Assembly: GCF_019633745.1 (NCBI RefSeq)
Contig: NZ_CP037968.1
Span: 1,432,789-1,496,788 of the forward strand
Reading direction: 5' to 3'
Length of the DNA: 64,000 nucleotides
Source: Methanofollis formosanus
GTDB lineage: Archaea; Halobacteriota; Methanomicrobia; Methanomicrobiales; Methanofollaceae
The notes beneath the pieces were generated by a model. It searched no databases. It was not told where the DNA came from and saw only the letters and a program-made list of their open reading frames with translations. The position numbers and the translations under genes are program-made. Positions 26,084 through 35,756 of this stretch are shown piece by piece (within the stretch, counting starts at the first letter, position 1; every line of letters begins with the position of its first letter).

Positions 26084-29000
26084 TTACTCGATCTTCAGGT
26101 ATGTTTTATCGTTCAGGAGCGCACCGAGGTCGACCTGCATGATGCAGTGGCGCGAACCGGCATCGTCGGTGTCGGCCACGACCCTGATGTAATAGGTGGT
26201 CAACGGCAGATCCCTGATATCAAGTCTGGCCCGTTCATGGGTCTCACCCTTCCCCGCGGTCCTGGTCTCTGCCAATGCCCAGGAACCGTGCTCCGCACGG
26301 TACTCGACCGTTTCGGTGACCGTGCTGTTGCCGGTGTAGGTGAGGTTCCAGGCGATATCCATGGTCTGGCGTGTGATCCCGGTTTCCCTGAGGCCATCGA
26401 GAGTGAGAGAGGCGTCTCCGAGAGGAACATTGTTCAAACTCCGCATCACGGTCAGGTAGGTGTCTGGAACCCTGAGGGTATCGGCCTCGTTGAAGGTCAA
26501 TATCGAGTTTTCATCCAGGATCTTGACGTTGCCGATGGCATCTGGATTCGGCCGGACTTTCAGTTTGAAGGTGGCCTGCCAGGTCTGGTTGAGTTTGATG
26601 GTCCCGATGTCGAAATCCAGTCTGCCTTTCGTCCAGTTCTCTGCGTCATTACGGCTCTTCGGATACCCTTCAACACTATCCTCATTGAACCAGACCATTT
26701 TCTCGTGGGTCTCAGGGATATACTCGAAGACCTCATCCCCTGCCGCCGTCAACACCGACGTGTTGGTGCTCACCGTGACATCGGTGAAGTCGAGGGCGAG
26801 CGAGGTGTTGACACCGGCCTCGATCCAGAGTTCACCGGCGATCTCAGAATATACTTTCTTGAGTTCGGTCTCGTTTTTCGCCCAGGTGTATCTTCCACCG
26901 GTTGACTCAGAGAGCGTCACCATATAGGGTTCCATCTCGGTCAGATCCGTGGACGCAAAGCCGATGGTGTAGAGAATTACGTCATTATTGGCTGCGTAGA
27001 CGGACATGTTCTGGTTGGTGAACTGACCATCATAGCACGCGATTTTACCTCTGGTTGTGTCATTCTTCGAGGGTATATCTGGAACCCAATAGGTGTCACC
27101 ATAGATGAATCTTGATGGCCTATCATATCGATGATATCTCAAATATTTTTTATCTCCTTTACACCACTGTCCTTCAAAAGAATAACTCAGTGTCTCCTCT
27201 CCTTTTATGTCCGAGTAGTAATGATAATCTTCATCTTCAAAGTAGTATTTAGAAAAATCATACTCCTCAGTCCATCCGATCCCCTGGGCAAGAGGGTTAC
27301 CATTAATATTCCATTTTCCATCTGAGATCAACACAACGGCCTTCACAGCATCTGGTCGCCCTGAAGAATTCAACTCATCTATTGCAAGTTTTAAAGAATC
27401 CCTCATGTTAGTTTTACCATCTAGTACATCTTTTGCCATATTAAGCAGAACTGTCAAACTAAAGGAAGGTATTGGAGCCAGATCATCAATATCCGCATTT
27501 ATTTTTTGAGAATCGTTGGTCAGAGATTGCGCTTTCTTCGCGAATTCGTTCATCACAATAAGTCCAACCCGACCCCTACCACACTCCAGATCCATCTGAT
27601 TAACAAAATCCTTCGCAGAATTTTGCGCTTCATTCAGCCGCGACTTACTGAGGCTTAAAACAATATTGCCATTATTATCTCGGTATCTCATGCTAACTGA
27701 CTTGTCCATCACCAGCACCACATCAACCGGTTTGCGCTGGAGTTTGTATCCATTCCCGATCAACGTGATATCCACCTCAACAGTATCGTTCCATGCTGCC
27801 TTCGGGGGGGTGACATTAGTGAGGACACTGAGATACGGGACATTGGTCCACTCCAGATCCACAGTTTGCTCTGGATACGAGTCCCACACCGCCCCAACTG
27901 TACAACCTGCGCGGGCAGGCGAATATTCCCCAACCTCAAACGACCCAGGATAAAGAAGCGCGACCGCATAACCCTGTTCATCGGTGAACGCCTCCGTTGT
28001 ATTGTCTCCTGCTGGGCTAGCCCAGTATGGCGGTTCTATCTGTGCATCCCCATGAGGACTCTTGATGGTGAAGGTGACCTTCTCTCCCGCGACGGGGTAC
28101 CCCTTCATATCCACGACTTTTGCCATCACCCTGGCGGGTTTGGCGTTCGGGACGTCGCCGCTCGGCATCATTCGGGGAGAGGCGGTGAGGACCATCCGGA
28201 CCGGCGCTGTGCTTGTGAACTCGACAACCTGAGTATCAATCAAATTCTCATTCTGAAGTGTCGTTGCGGTGATCGTCACCTTGCCTACCGTGTTCCTGGG
28301 TCCATAAGTGATCGTCGCGCGGCCAGCCCGATTCGTCAGAACAGTTTGGCCCTCATTCTCCCCTAATGAAGTGCTGATGGCAATCTCGGTACCATTACAG
28401 GGGTTTTTGTGCTGATCCAGGACTGTGTATGTGATGGTGAAGAGATCCTTGCCGTTCGCCGGAACCCAATCACTGTCGACCTCACCGGTGAGTTCGTACG
28501 GCATCTCATCTCCAGTGCCTATTATCGTGAGGTATTCGTCCTTTATCCCCTCCGGCAGGTCGATATACACAATATTTTCTCCTGCCTTCGTATCGATGGT
28601 AAGACCAACACTGACCACCCCGCTTCCATCCACCGGGACGACGATCTCCTTCTCCCCATTCCCAAAATGAGCGCGATCTCCCGGTGATCCGACATAGAAC
28701 GTCACGTTCTCAATCTCATTACGAGCATCGATCAGGTTCCCATACTCATCCTCCATTGAGAGTACGATCTCTGTCGTCGAACCGGCCGGAACCTCATTTT
28801 TGCACTCAAAAGACCGAAGTCGATATGGCTCCGCATGATCGATCTGCTGCTCACAACTCCTATTCACCGTATGCCCCTCGTCGGAACTGGCCGTTACATT
28901 GATCAGTGCGGTGCCGCTCTTCTTCCCCGGCAGAAACGTCGTCATCGCCCGTCCATCTTCATCGGTCTGGCCTGTCGTCCGGGAGAACGAACCCATAGTA

Positions 29001-29218
29001 GTGTTACAGGAGAAGACAACATCGGCCCCCTTCAGCGGACTCCCGTCGCTGTTGTTCACCCACGCGGTCACCACCACCCCGCCGGTGCCCCCCCCGACCA
29101 CCCACTCCGAACCGGTATCGACCGATAGTTGCAGGTTCTCCGAGGCCGTAACCGTCATGCAGATGATCAGAAGCCCGAGAAAAATGAACAGGCACTCATG
29201 ATAGGATCGGTCCACCAT
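26084..29218 (-). CDS. Secreted VWA-domain protein with N-terminal bacterial Ig-like repeats (surface protein A)
   Basis: 1044 residues. A signal peptide (about 1-25, hydrophobic LFIFLGLLIICMTVTA) is followed by Ig-like modules of the invasin/Big-1 kind up to about 490, with repeated G-x-A-x-[VI]-T-[FY] patterns. A von Willebrand A domain starts near residue 497 with MIDAS-like DKSVS. A Tyr-rich insertion (about 90 residues) follows the central VWA strand, and beta-rich domains end the protein. No C-terminal membrane helix or sorting motif is seen. It is a full-length paralog of the 29469 gene; the insertion is AT-richer than the rest. Likely a cell-envelope adhesion or binding protein. Confidence 0.85.
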   Translation of the reverse strand: MVDRSYHECLFIFLGLLIICMTVTASENLQLSVDTGSEWVVGGGTGGVVVTAWVNNSDGSPLKGADVVFSCNTTMGSFSRTTGQTDEDGRAMTTFLPGKKSGTALINVTASSDEGHTVNRSCEQQIDHAEPYRLRSFECKNEVPAGSTTEIVLSMEDEYGNLIDARNEIENVTFYVGSPGDRAHFGNGEKEIVVPVDGSGVVSVGLTIDTKAGENIVYIDLPEGIKDEYLTIIGTGDEMPYELTGEVDSDWVPANGKDLFTITYTVLDQHKNPCNGTEIAISTSLGENEGQTVLTNRAGRATITYGPRNTVGKVTITATTLQNENLIDTQVVEFTSTAPVRMVLTASPRMMPSGDVPNAKPARVMAKVVDMKGYPVAGEKVTFTIKSPHGDAQIEPPYWASPAGDNTTEAFTDEQGYAVALLYPGSFEVGEYSPARAGCTVGAVWDSYPEQTVDLEWTNVPYLSVLTNVTPPKAAWNDTVEVDITLIGNGYKLQRKPVDVVLVMDKSVSMRYRDNNGNIVLSLSKSRLNEAQNSAKDFVNQMDLECGRGRVGLIVMNEFAKKAQSLTNDSQKINADIDDLAPIPSFSLTVLLNMAKDVLDGKTNMRDSLKLAIDELNSSGRPDAVKAVVLISDGKWNINGNPLAQGIGWTEEYDFSKYYFEDEDYHYYSDIKGEETLSYSFEGQWCKGDKKYLRYHRYDRPSRFIYGDTYWVPDIPSKNDTTRGKIACYDGQFTNQNMSVYAANNDVILYTIGFASTDLTEMEPYMVTLSESTGGRYTWAKNETELKKVYSEIAGELWIEAGVNTSLALDFTDVTVSTNTSVLTAAGDEVFEYIPETHEKMVWFNEDSVEGYPKSRNDAENWTKGRLDFDIGTIKLNQTWQATFKLKVRPNPDAIGNVKILDENSILTFNEADTLRVPDTYLTVMRSLNNVPLGDASLTLDGLRETGITRQTMDIAWNLTYTGNSTVTETVEYRAEHGSWALAETRTAGKGETHERARLDIRDLPLTTYYIRVVADTDDAGSRHCIMQVDLGALLNDKTYLKIE

Positions 29219-29240
29219 ATAAAGATCAGATTATCTTATC

Positions 29241-29250
29241 AAATATATAG
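29241..29250 (-). promoter_or_regulatory. TATA box of surface gene A
   Basis: Minus strand CTATATATTT is centred about 26 bases before the ATG, which predicts a leaderless or nearly leaderless mRNA. The remaining spacer (29251-29468) is AT-rich with no gene. Confidence 0.6.
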
Positions 29251-29468
29251 ATTGTTCAATACATCGGATCCGATCAGGCACGTTCTTCAAAAAAGATCTT
29301 TTTAAAGCCCACAATTTCGATATACCAAATCCCGAAGAATTCATTCAGATTACGTGATAATAAAGAAAATATGAGACTGGTCAGAAAAAAGATCAGCCCC
29401 CGCACGGGCCATCAAAAAACTACAATATTCCAGAACAAAAGAAAAAACAAGAAAATCAGGCCCGAGCA

Positions 29469-32400
29469 CTACTCAAGCCTGATCTTGGTGCTGTCCCCGG
29501 TGCCGATGGTGATCTCCCCGTCGTAAGGGATTTCATCATCCCCGGCATCCGGGGCGGTTGCATGGACCCAGACATAATACTGGCCCGCAGGGATGCTCCG
29601 CACATCGATCTCGGCCGTCTGCGCGCCGACCTCTGCGGCAGAACGGGGCGGCATCTGCATGAATAATGTCTGGGTATGCCGGTTCTCGTCGGTCGAATAC
29701 CAGATCTTCTGGTCCACCGTTTCGGTCCCATTATAGTCGAGGTCCCACCCCAGTTTGAGGAACTCGGTGACCGGGCCGGTGCCGACCTGGTGGAGGTCGG
29801 AGAGATCGAGGATCACATTCCCGAAAACAGGCTCGGTGCCTTCCGGACGGACCGAGATGAAGGTGTCGGGGAGGGTGAGTTGATCGGCGCCGCCGTTGAA
29901 GGAGATGGTCGACCCGGGCCCGAAGACATTGATGTTGCCGTCGGTCTTTACCCTGAGACGGTACGACGTCGTCCAAGTCTGGCCGAGCCTGACGGTCCCG
30001 ACATCATAGTGGAGGGACTGGTCGTCCTGCCAGTCGGCGGTCTGGTCCTCGGTGTGCCACGGGACCACCACGTACCTGCCCGACTCGTTCTCGACCCAGC
30101 TCTCGATGACCGTCGAGATACCGTCCTCGTAGATGTACTCGAAGACATCGTCGCCAGGCACCGCTGCCCCGTTCACCTCGACGTTCTCGAAGGAGAGATC
30201 GATGGTGGTGTCGACGCCTGCCTCGGTCTTGAGTTCGCCGGCGATCCGCTTGTAGATCCCGGCGAGTTCGTCGCCACCGGGAGCGTGTGCGTAGAACCCA
30301 CCGGTCAATGAGGCCAGCGTCTCCATCGTATTGGTGACTTCCGGACCAGGGCTGTAGGCAAAGGTGATCGGATAGAGTTTTATTCCATTATCCAGAGCGA
30401 AGCGACCCATATTCTGGTTTGTCTCCTCGCCATCGTGGCAGTGCCACTGACGTTCGTCTTGATAATAGTAACCTCCGCCCCACCACTTAGCATATGGAAC
30501 AGAAACCCATCCATAATCGAGTGTCCCACCGAGGCCGTCGTAATACTCATAGTAATCATACAGGATCGTACTTCCGCTCCATCTCCCAACGCCATCAGGC
30601 AACCCTATACCTCGTCCGAGCGGATCAGCATCAGTATTCCAGTCACCGTCGGTCATGACGATCACCGCCTTCACCGCGTCGTCCCGCCCCTGCTCCTGGA
30701 GAAGCCTGATGGCCTCGTAGATCCCCCGGCGCAGTTGCGTCGAACCATCTGCTCTAAGAGCATCCAACTGGGTCTTGACACCAGAGAAATCATCGGTCAG
30801 GCCCCTGTCAATGGTCGTCGTGGAAGAGAAAGATACAAGCCCCACCCGGTCACGTCGCGGATCCATGGCATCGATAAAGGTTGAAGCGGCGTTTTTTGCA
30901 CTGACCAATCGGACCTCTCCGGAACTGTCCTCCCCCCGCATGCTCCCGGACCTATCGATGACCAGCACCACGTCGATCGGTTCGGGCTGCAGGGCCCAGC
31001 CGTCGCCTTTCAGGGCGAGGTTCACGTCGATCGTCTCGTTCACCGCGACCTGCCCGCTCTCGGGTTCCACCCACGCGGAGACCGAGAGGTAGGGGAAGTT
31101 CACCCAGCGGAGTTCGATCTCCCTGGTGACGCTCCCCCATGTCGCGGAGACCACGCCGGTCCCGCTGGCGGCCGAACTGTAGGCCGGGTCGTCCCGATCG
31201 GTGGTGAACCCGCCGGGCCTGAAGAGTATCGTCGCATACCCGTTCTCGTCGGTGGTGGCCACATCCCCGAGGAGCGCCGGGGCGTCAGTCACCCCGTATG
31301 ATCCGGTGTTGACGGTGCCGAGCGAGAAGGTGACCGTCTCGTTCGGGACCGGGTTGCCCTTCACATCGATCACCTTGGCCCGCACCTCCGCGACACTCCC
31401 CGCGTTCACGTCATAGCTCGGCATCGTCTGCGGGTTGGCGGTGAGGAGCATGTCCACCGGATCGGTGTGGACGAACTCCACCACCACCGTGCACGAGACC
31501 GCGGGGTCGTCCACCGAGACGGCGGTGATCGTCACCAGCCCGGTCACGTCCCTGGGCCCGAAGGTGACCTGGGCGAGGCCGGCCGAGTTGGAGGTGGCGA
31601 CGGTCTCCGTCCCCACGTCTGAGGTGACCCGGACCGAGCGGTTCCCGGCCGGGTTGCCGTACTGGTCCTTCATCGTATAGGTGATCGTAAACCGACTCTC
31701 CCCGTCGGCAGGGAGATAGGGGGGAGTCCCGCCAGGATTGACCGAGGCGGTGATCGAACTGGGGGCCCCGTCCCCGATCCCGTAGAATGTCAGATAGAGG
31801 TCTGCCACCGGCTCGGGAAGGTCGACGAAGACGACATTCTCACCGGCAGTCCGGGCGACCCTGAGTTCTGCGCGGACCGTCCCGTCGGCACCTACCGGCA
31901 GGACCACATCGTCGCAGTAAGCCGTGCCGTCGAAGATCCCGGCGCTCCCGTCCGGCGACCCGACACCGAACCTGAAGGTCTCTGCAATCCTGCGGGCGTC
32001 GACCAGATTGCCGTACTCGTCCTCCAGCGAGAAGACGATCCCGGTCGTGGTGTCGACGCTCACCCTGCTCTCATAGTCCAGGGACTGCAGGCGGTACGGC
32101 GGCGCATGGTCGATCTTCTGCTCGCAGGTGCCGGAGACTTCCGCCCCCCCGGACTCCACCGTCGCGGTGATCAGGGCGGTGCCGCTCCCGGTCCCGGGAA
32201 CAAAGGTAGCCGTCGCCGTCCCGTCTGGACCGGTTGTGGCCGTGACAGGGGAGAACAAGCCCATGGCAGCGCCACAGGAGAAGGTGACGTTCATGCCGGG
32301 GAGCGGACTCCCCCCGGCATCGGTCACCGTGGCGGTAACGGCGGTCCCTGCACCGCTGCCCGCGACGAGCCACTCCTCGGCGGACGTGACGGCGATCCGG

Positions 32401-32477
32401 GGGCCCTCTGCGGCCATGGCCCCCGCACAGAGGAGAAGGACACCCATCAGGAACGCCCAGTATCGTATTTGACCCAT
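29469..32477 (-). CDS. Secreted VWA-domain protein with N-terminal Ig-like repeats (surface protein B)
   Basis: 1002 residues from ATG 32477, which has a GAGGA Shine-Dalgarno; an in-frame TTG four codons upstream is unlikely. The signal peptide (1-24) ends AGAMAAE. The order matches surface protein A: Ig-like modules to about 490, VWA with full MIDAS DRSGS near 503, the conserved T of TDDF and the DG of TDGDWNTD, then an aromatic insertion (YDYYEYYDGLGG and WWGGGYYYQ) and C-terminal beta domains. No membrane anchor is visible. A and B probably arose by tandem duplication. Confidence 0.87.
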   Translation of the reverse strand: MGQIRYWAFLMGVLLLCAGAMAAEGPRIAVTSAEEWLVAGSGAGTAVTATVTDAGGSPLPGMNVTFSCGAAMGLFSPVTATTGPDGTATATFVPGTGSGTALITATVESGGAEVSGTCEQKIDHAPPYRLQSLDYESRVSVDTTTGIVFSLEDEYGNLVDARRIAETFRFGVGSPDGSAGIFDGTAYCDDVVLPVGADGTVRAELRVARTAGENVVFVDLPEPVADLYLTFYGIGDGAPSSITASVNPGGTPPYLPADGESRFTITYTMKDQYGNPAGNRSVRVTSDVGTETVATSNSAGLAQVTFGPRDVTGLVTITAVSVDDPAVSCTVVVEFVHTDPVDMLLTANPQTMPSYDVNAGSVAEVRAKVIDVKGNPVPNETVTFSLGTVNTGSYGVTDAPALLGDVATTDENGYATILFRPGGFTTDRDDPAYSSAASGTGVVSATWGSVTREIELRWVNFPYLSVSAWVEPESGQVAVNETIDVNLALKGDGWALQPEPIDVVLVIDRSGSMRGEDSSGEVRLVSAKNAASTFIDAMDPRRDRVGLVSFSSTTTIDRGLTDDFSGVKTQLDALRADGSTQLRRGIYEAIRLLQEQGRDDAVKAVIVMTDGDWNTDADPLGRGIGLPDGVGRWSGSTILYDYYEYYDGLGGTLDYGWVSVPYAKWWGGGYYYQDERQWHCHDGEETNQNMGRFALDNGIKLYPITFAYSPGPEVTNTMETLASLTGGFYAHAPGGDELAGIYKRIAGELKTEAGVDTTIDLSFENVEVNGAAVPGDDVFEYIYEDGISTVIESWVENESGRYVVVPWHTEDQTADWQDDQSLHYDVGTVRLGQTWTTSYRLRVKTDGNINVFGPGSTISFNGGADQLTLPDTFISVRPEGTEPVFGNVILDLSDLHQVGTGPVTEFLKLGWDLDYNGTETVDQKIWYSTDENRHTQTLFMQMPPRSAAEVGAQTAEIDVRSIPAGQYYVWVHATAPDAGDDEIPYDGEITIGTGDSTKIRLE

Positions 32478-32512
32478 AGTCTTCCTCAAGGTACGTACAC
32501 ATTCATACCCAC

Positions 32513-32521
32513 CATATAAAT
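32513..32521 (-). promoter_or_regulatory. TATA box of surface gene B
   Basis: Minus strand ATTTATATG, about 40 bases before the ATG, predicts a 12-15 nt leader that contains the GAGGA Shine-Dalgarno. Confidence 0.6.
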
Positions 32522-32642
32522 GCTTTCTTTTTATTATTTCAGAAATAAGGCATTATTTTTGATAATTAATCAATATAATGCCATAGAATGGATCACAAAA
32601 AGTGAGCATACAAGATCGAAAGAGAACACCATTATATAGGGT

Positions 32643-32663
32643 ATCAAAAAAAAGAGAGAAGAA
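32643..32663 (-). terminator. Oligo-T terminator after the PEGA-like gene
   Basis: Minus strand TTCTCTCTTTTTTTTGATACC right after the stop codon at 32664. No gene is seen between here and the promoter of surface gene B. Confidence 0.65.
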
Positions 32664-34094
32664 TCAGAACTGCCGCCGTTTGGGCGGCGCCCGGCGACCC
32701 GGCTTGCGGCGGTTCGGGAGCTCGACCCGGCCGGTGGCAACCACGCCGGCGACCGCGACCACCGCCACGACCACGATCAGGATGAGCGCGATGATCCCGA
32801 GCGGCAGGCCCACCGGTTCAAGGGTCAGGACCACCGACTCGCCCGACGACCCGGCCTTCACCGCCGTCTCCTGCACGGCCTCATGATACCCGTCCATCGT
32901 ACCGGTGATATTGTACGTGCCCGGCGCGAGGTCCAGCGAGAGCATGCCGGAGGAGGACGTGCTGCCCGCCGCCGCACCGTTCACGCAGATCTTCACCTCG
33001 CCGACCGGTTCGTGGGAGGGGTTCTCGACGAGCACCGAGACCGGGACCTTCGCACGCACCAGTTCGAAGACCAGGTCGGAAGTCCCCTCGCCGGTCTTGA
33101 GGCTCTTTGTCTGGCCGACATACCCGGAGGCACTCACTTCGAAACTATGGGTGCCGGCGACGACCGCATCGAGGTCGAGCCTTCCGAAGGCGTCGGTGGT
33201 GCCGGCATCCTTCCCGTCCACCACGACCTTTGCACCTGCAATCGGTTTCTTTTCCATGTCGAAGACCGAGACAAAGAGCGACGCGGTGGACTTCGTGAGC
33301 AGGATATCCTCGAGCACGACATTCTCACCCAGATGGACCTCTTTGCTGTACGTGAGATAGGAAGGATGGGTCACCTCGACGTCGTAGTAGCCGTCATCGT
33401 TGAGGACCATGGTCACCACTCCGTTGGCGTCGGTCGTGCCCACACTCTTCCCGTCGACCTTCACCGTCGCGCCGCCGATCGGGGAATTACTCTTGGCGTC
33501 CGCGACCCTGAAGGCGAACTGGCCCTCAGGGTAGAGCCAGTACTGCACACTTTTGGTATCACCGTCCACCTCGATCTCACGGGTGATCTCCGCATAGTCG
33601 TCGGCACTGATCTCGATCGAATACTCCTCCCCGTCTTCCAGGTCGAAGGACGCACAGCCGGCGGCATCGGTCCGTTCATAGTCGTCGAAGTCGGTCGACT
33701 GACCGGTGATGTCCACCCTCGCACCCTTGATCGGCTGGACCGTCCCGGCGTCGTACACCGAGACCGTGAAGTCCACGGTGCCGCGATCCATCCGCACGAC
33801 CACCGAACGCTCGTCATCATCGATACGATCGTCCCAGTCTTCATATCCCGACTTCGTCACCTTGAGGGTGTAGCGACTGTTGCCGTCGTACTCATATGAA
33901 AACTCACCGTCTGAATCGGTCTTGCCCTCATAATGGTCGTTGATATAGACCGACGCACCCTTGATGTACGACCCGTCGTCCGCGTCCTTTACCGTGATAT
34001 CGACGTCTGTGGCCTGCACCGCACTGCAGATCAGTGCCACGGCCACGACCCCGAGCATGAGATAGGTGAATATCGACCTCATCTTACTGCCCAT
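32664..34094 (-). CDS. Membrane-anchored surface protein with five carboxypeptidase-regulatory/PEGA-like repeats
   Basis: 476 residues from ATG 34094, which has a strong GAGGTGG Shine-Dalgarno inside AMP phosphorylase (an ATG four codons later is possible). The signal peptide (about 5-30) ends ICSAVQAT. Five beta-sandwich repeats each carry a G-x-T-D-x-x-G-type turn ([57 protein letters not shown]). A single C-terminal helix ([21 protein letters not shown]) and a basic tail fix it in the membrane facing outward. It overlaps AMP phosphorylase by 11 bases and is probably cotranscribed with it. Confidence 0.85.
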   Translation of the reverse strand: MGSKMRSIFTYLMLGVVAVALICSAVQATDVDITVKDADDGSYIKGASVYINDHYEGKTDSDGEFSYEYDGNSRYTLKVTKSGYEDWDDRIDDDERSVVVRMDRGTVDFTVSVYDAGTVQPIKGARVDITGQSTDFDDYERTDAAGCASFDLEDGEEYSIEISADDYAEITREIEVDGDTKSVQYWLYPEGQFAFRVADAKSNSPIGGATVKVDGKSVGTTDANGVVTMVLNDDGYYDVEVTHPSYLTYSKEVHLGENVVLEDILLTKSTASLFVSVFDMEKKPIAGAKVVVDGKDAGTTDAFGRLDLDAVVAGTHSFEVSASGYVGQTKSLKTGEGTSDLVFELVRAKVPVSVLVENPSHEPVGEVKICVNGAAAGSTSSSGMLSLDLAPGTYNITGTMDGYHEAVQETAVKAGSSGESVVLTLEPVGLPLGIIALILIVVVAVVAVAGVVATGRVELPNRRKPGRRAPPKRRQF

Positions 34095-35634
34095 ACTGTT
34101 GTCCACCTCGTGTTGTCCAGTGCCGACCCGGCACGCGGTCGAGGAGCATCCCCTCGACAACGACCGGCATCAGGCGACGTCCTTCCTCTAGCGCCTTCTG
34201 GAGGCGCCACTTCCGGTCCGCATAGACCGTGATGATCGGTTCGCCGGCCTGCACGCGCGTTCCCTTCTTGGCATGGATGCAGACGCCCGCACCCTGGTCC
34301 TGGGGGGCGCCGGCAGCCCTGGCAAGGCTGATCAACGCCTTGTTGTTCAGTTCGATCACGTACCCGGTGGTGGGAGCGTTTACCACGTATTGGTACGTGC
34401 CAGGAACTATATCAGCTGCGGTCACCGCCGGGTTTCCGCCCTGGACCTCGATGATCTCTTTCATCTTGGCGAGGGCCTTGCCTGAGGCGAGGATATCCTG
34501 CGCCAGAGCGTAGCCCTGGCCCGGAGCCGCCTTCCCCGCCATCTCCAGAATGATCCCGGCGATGGAGAGGCTCTTCTGGATGAGAGAGTTCGGTTCGGTC
34601 GCCCCTTCCAGGACCGCGAGCGCCTCCTGCACCTCGACCTTCGGGCCGATGGTGCGCCCGACCAGGGACTCGCCGTAGGTGAGAGCGCATTCCACCCGCA
34701 TCCCGAGACGTTCGCCGAGGTCGATGAACTCGCGGGCGAGACGGTGCCCCTCTTCCACGCTCGGCACCTTGGTCTGCACCCCCACCGGGATGTCGATCGC
34801 CACCAGATTCGCTCCCACCGCATACTTCTTGGCCATCACCGAAGCGAGCATCTGGCCCCGGGCGTCGATCTTGAAGGGATACTCGACGGTGATGAACCGG
34901 TCGTCGGCCGGAGCGATGTTCGTCGCCCCGCCCCAGACGATCACCCCGCCGACCTTCTCGGTCATCTGCTGCACCTCGGTGGCGGTGAACTCCACCGGGG
35001 CGAGCACCTCCATCAGGTCGGCGGTGCCGGCGGCGCCGGTGATCGCCCGCGAACTGGTCTTGGGGATCTTCAGGCCGGCGGCGGCGACGATCGGGACGAC
35101 CAGCAGGGAGATCTTGTTGCCCGGCACCCCGCCGATGGAGTGTTTGTCCACGATCGGGTAGGAGGGAAAACGAAGCTGGTCGCCGGTGTCCACCATCGCC
35201 CTGGTGAGATACTCCACCTCGTCCATATCGAGGGGGTTGGTGTAGGTGGAGACGATGTAGGCGGTGAGTTCGCTGGGCGAGAGGTCGTCGGCGACGACGT
35301 CCTTGATGATCGCATAGGTCTCCTCCTTGTTCAGCCGCTGGCCGTCCATCTTCCGTTTGATGTAGGCGAGGCTTGCCGGACGGTCGGCGGCCCGCACCTC
35401 CACCTCGGCGCCGTCGAGGACGTCGACCCGCACCTGGGTCGGCCGGTAGACCCCGATCGTGCCGGGCCCGATGATCGTGGCGGTAGTGTCGACAAAGGCC
35501 GAGACCGTCTCGCCGGTGGCCAGGTTCTTCACCTCGACGCGGTCACCGTCCCGCACGCTGATCTCGCGGGCGTCGACGGCGTTCAGGAGGACGCCGCGGT
35601 TCCCGATATCGATCAGCCTGGTCGTGAGCTTCAT
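34084..35634 (-). CDS. deoA: AMP phosphorylase (archaeal thymidine-phosphorylase-like)
   Basis: 516 residues. Releases adenine from AMP with phosphate to give ribose-1,5-bisphosphate, the first step of the archaeal AMP pathway that ends in type III Rubisco. Archaeal N-terminal domain (about 1-85), then the phosphorylase core: [40 protein letters not shown] (about 165-190, phosphate/substrate loop), [19 protein letters not shown]. Neither R15P isomerase nor Rubisco is in the window. Only the surface gene at 32664 shares its operon, which is functionally unrelated as far as known. Confidence 0.93.
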   Translation of the reverse strand: MKLTTRLIDIGNRGVLLNAVDAREISVRDGDRVEVKNLATGETVSAFVDTTATIIGPGTIGVYRPTQVRVDVLDGAEVEVRAADRPASLAYIKRKMDGQRLNKEETYAIIKDVVADDLSPSELTAYIVSTYTNPLDMDEVEYLTRAMVDTGDQLRFPSYPIVDKHSIGGVPGNKISLLVVPIVAAAGLKIPKTSSRAITGAAGTADLMEVLAPVEFTATEVQQMTEKVGGVIVWGGATNIAPADDRFITVEYPFKIDARGQMLASVMAKKYAVGANLVAIDIPVGVQTKVPSVEEGHRLAREFIDLGERLGMRVECALTYGESLVGRTIGPKVEVQEALAVLEGATEPNSLIQKSLSIAGIILEMAGKAAPGQGYALAQDILASGKALAKMKEIIEVQGGNPAVTAADIVPGTYQYVVNAPTTGYVIELNNKALISLARAAGAPQDQGAGVCIHAKKGTRVQAGEPIITVYADRKWRLQKALEEGRRLMPVVVEGMLLDRVPGRHWTTRGGQQYGQ

Positions 35635-35734
35635 GAGTAGAGAATATCTCTCCGCTCTCTAAAGAGTATCGGCCTGCGTCCCCGGATCGGAGTTTATTCG
35701 ACCGGAGATCGGGATTGAATCAGTATAAAGAAGC

Positions 35735-35756
35735 GTGCAGAAAAAAAGGGGGAAGA
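35735..35756 (-). terminator. Oligo-T terminator of the S-layer gene
   Basis: Minus strand, straight after the TAA-type stop: a C-run, then seven T. A strong stop is expected for a very highly expressed gene. Confidence 0.65.

Noticed and set aside
26084-32477. Surface genes A and B as one gene split by a frameshift
   Set aside because: Each has its own signal peptide, promoter and complete domain order; they are paralogs.
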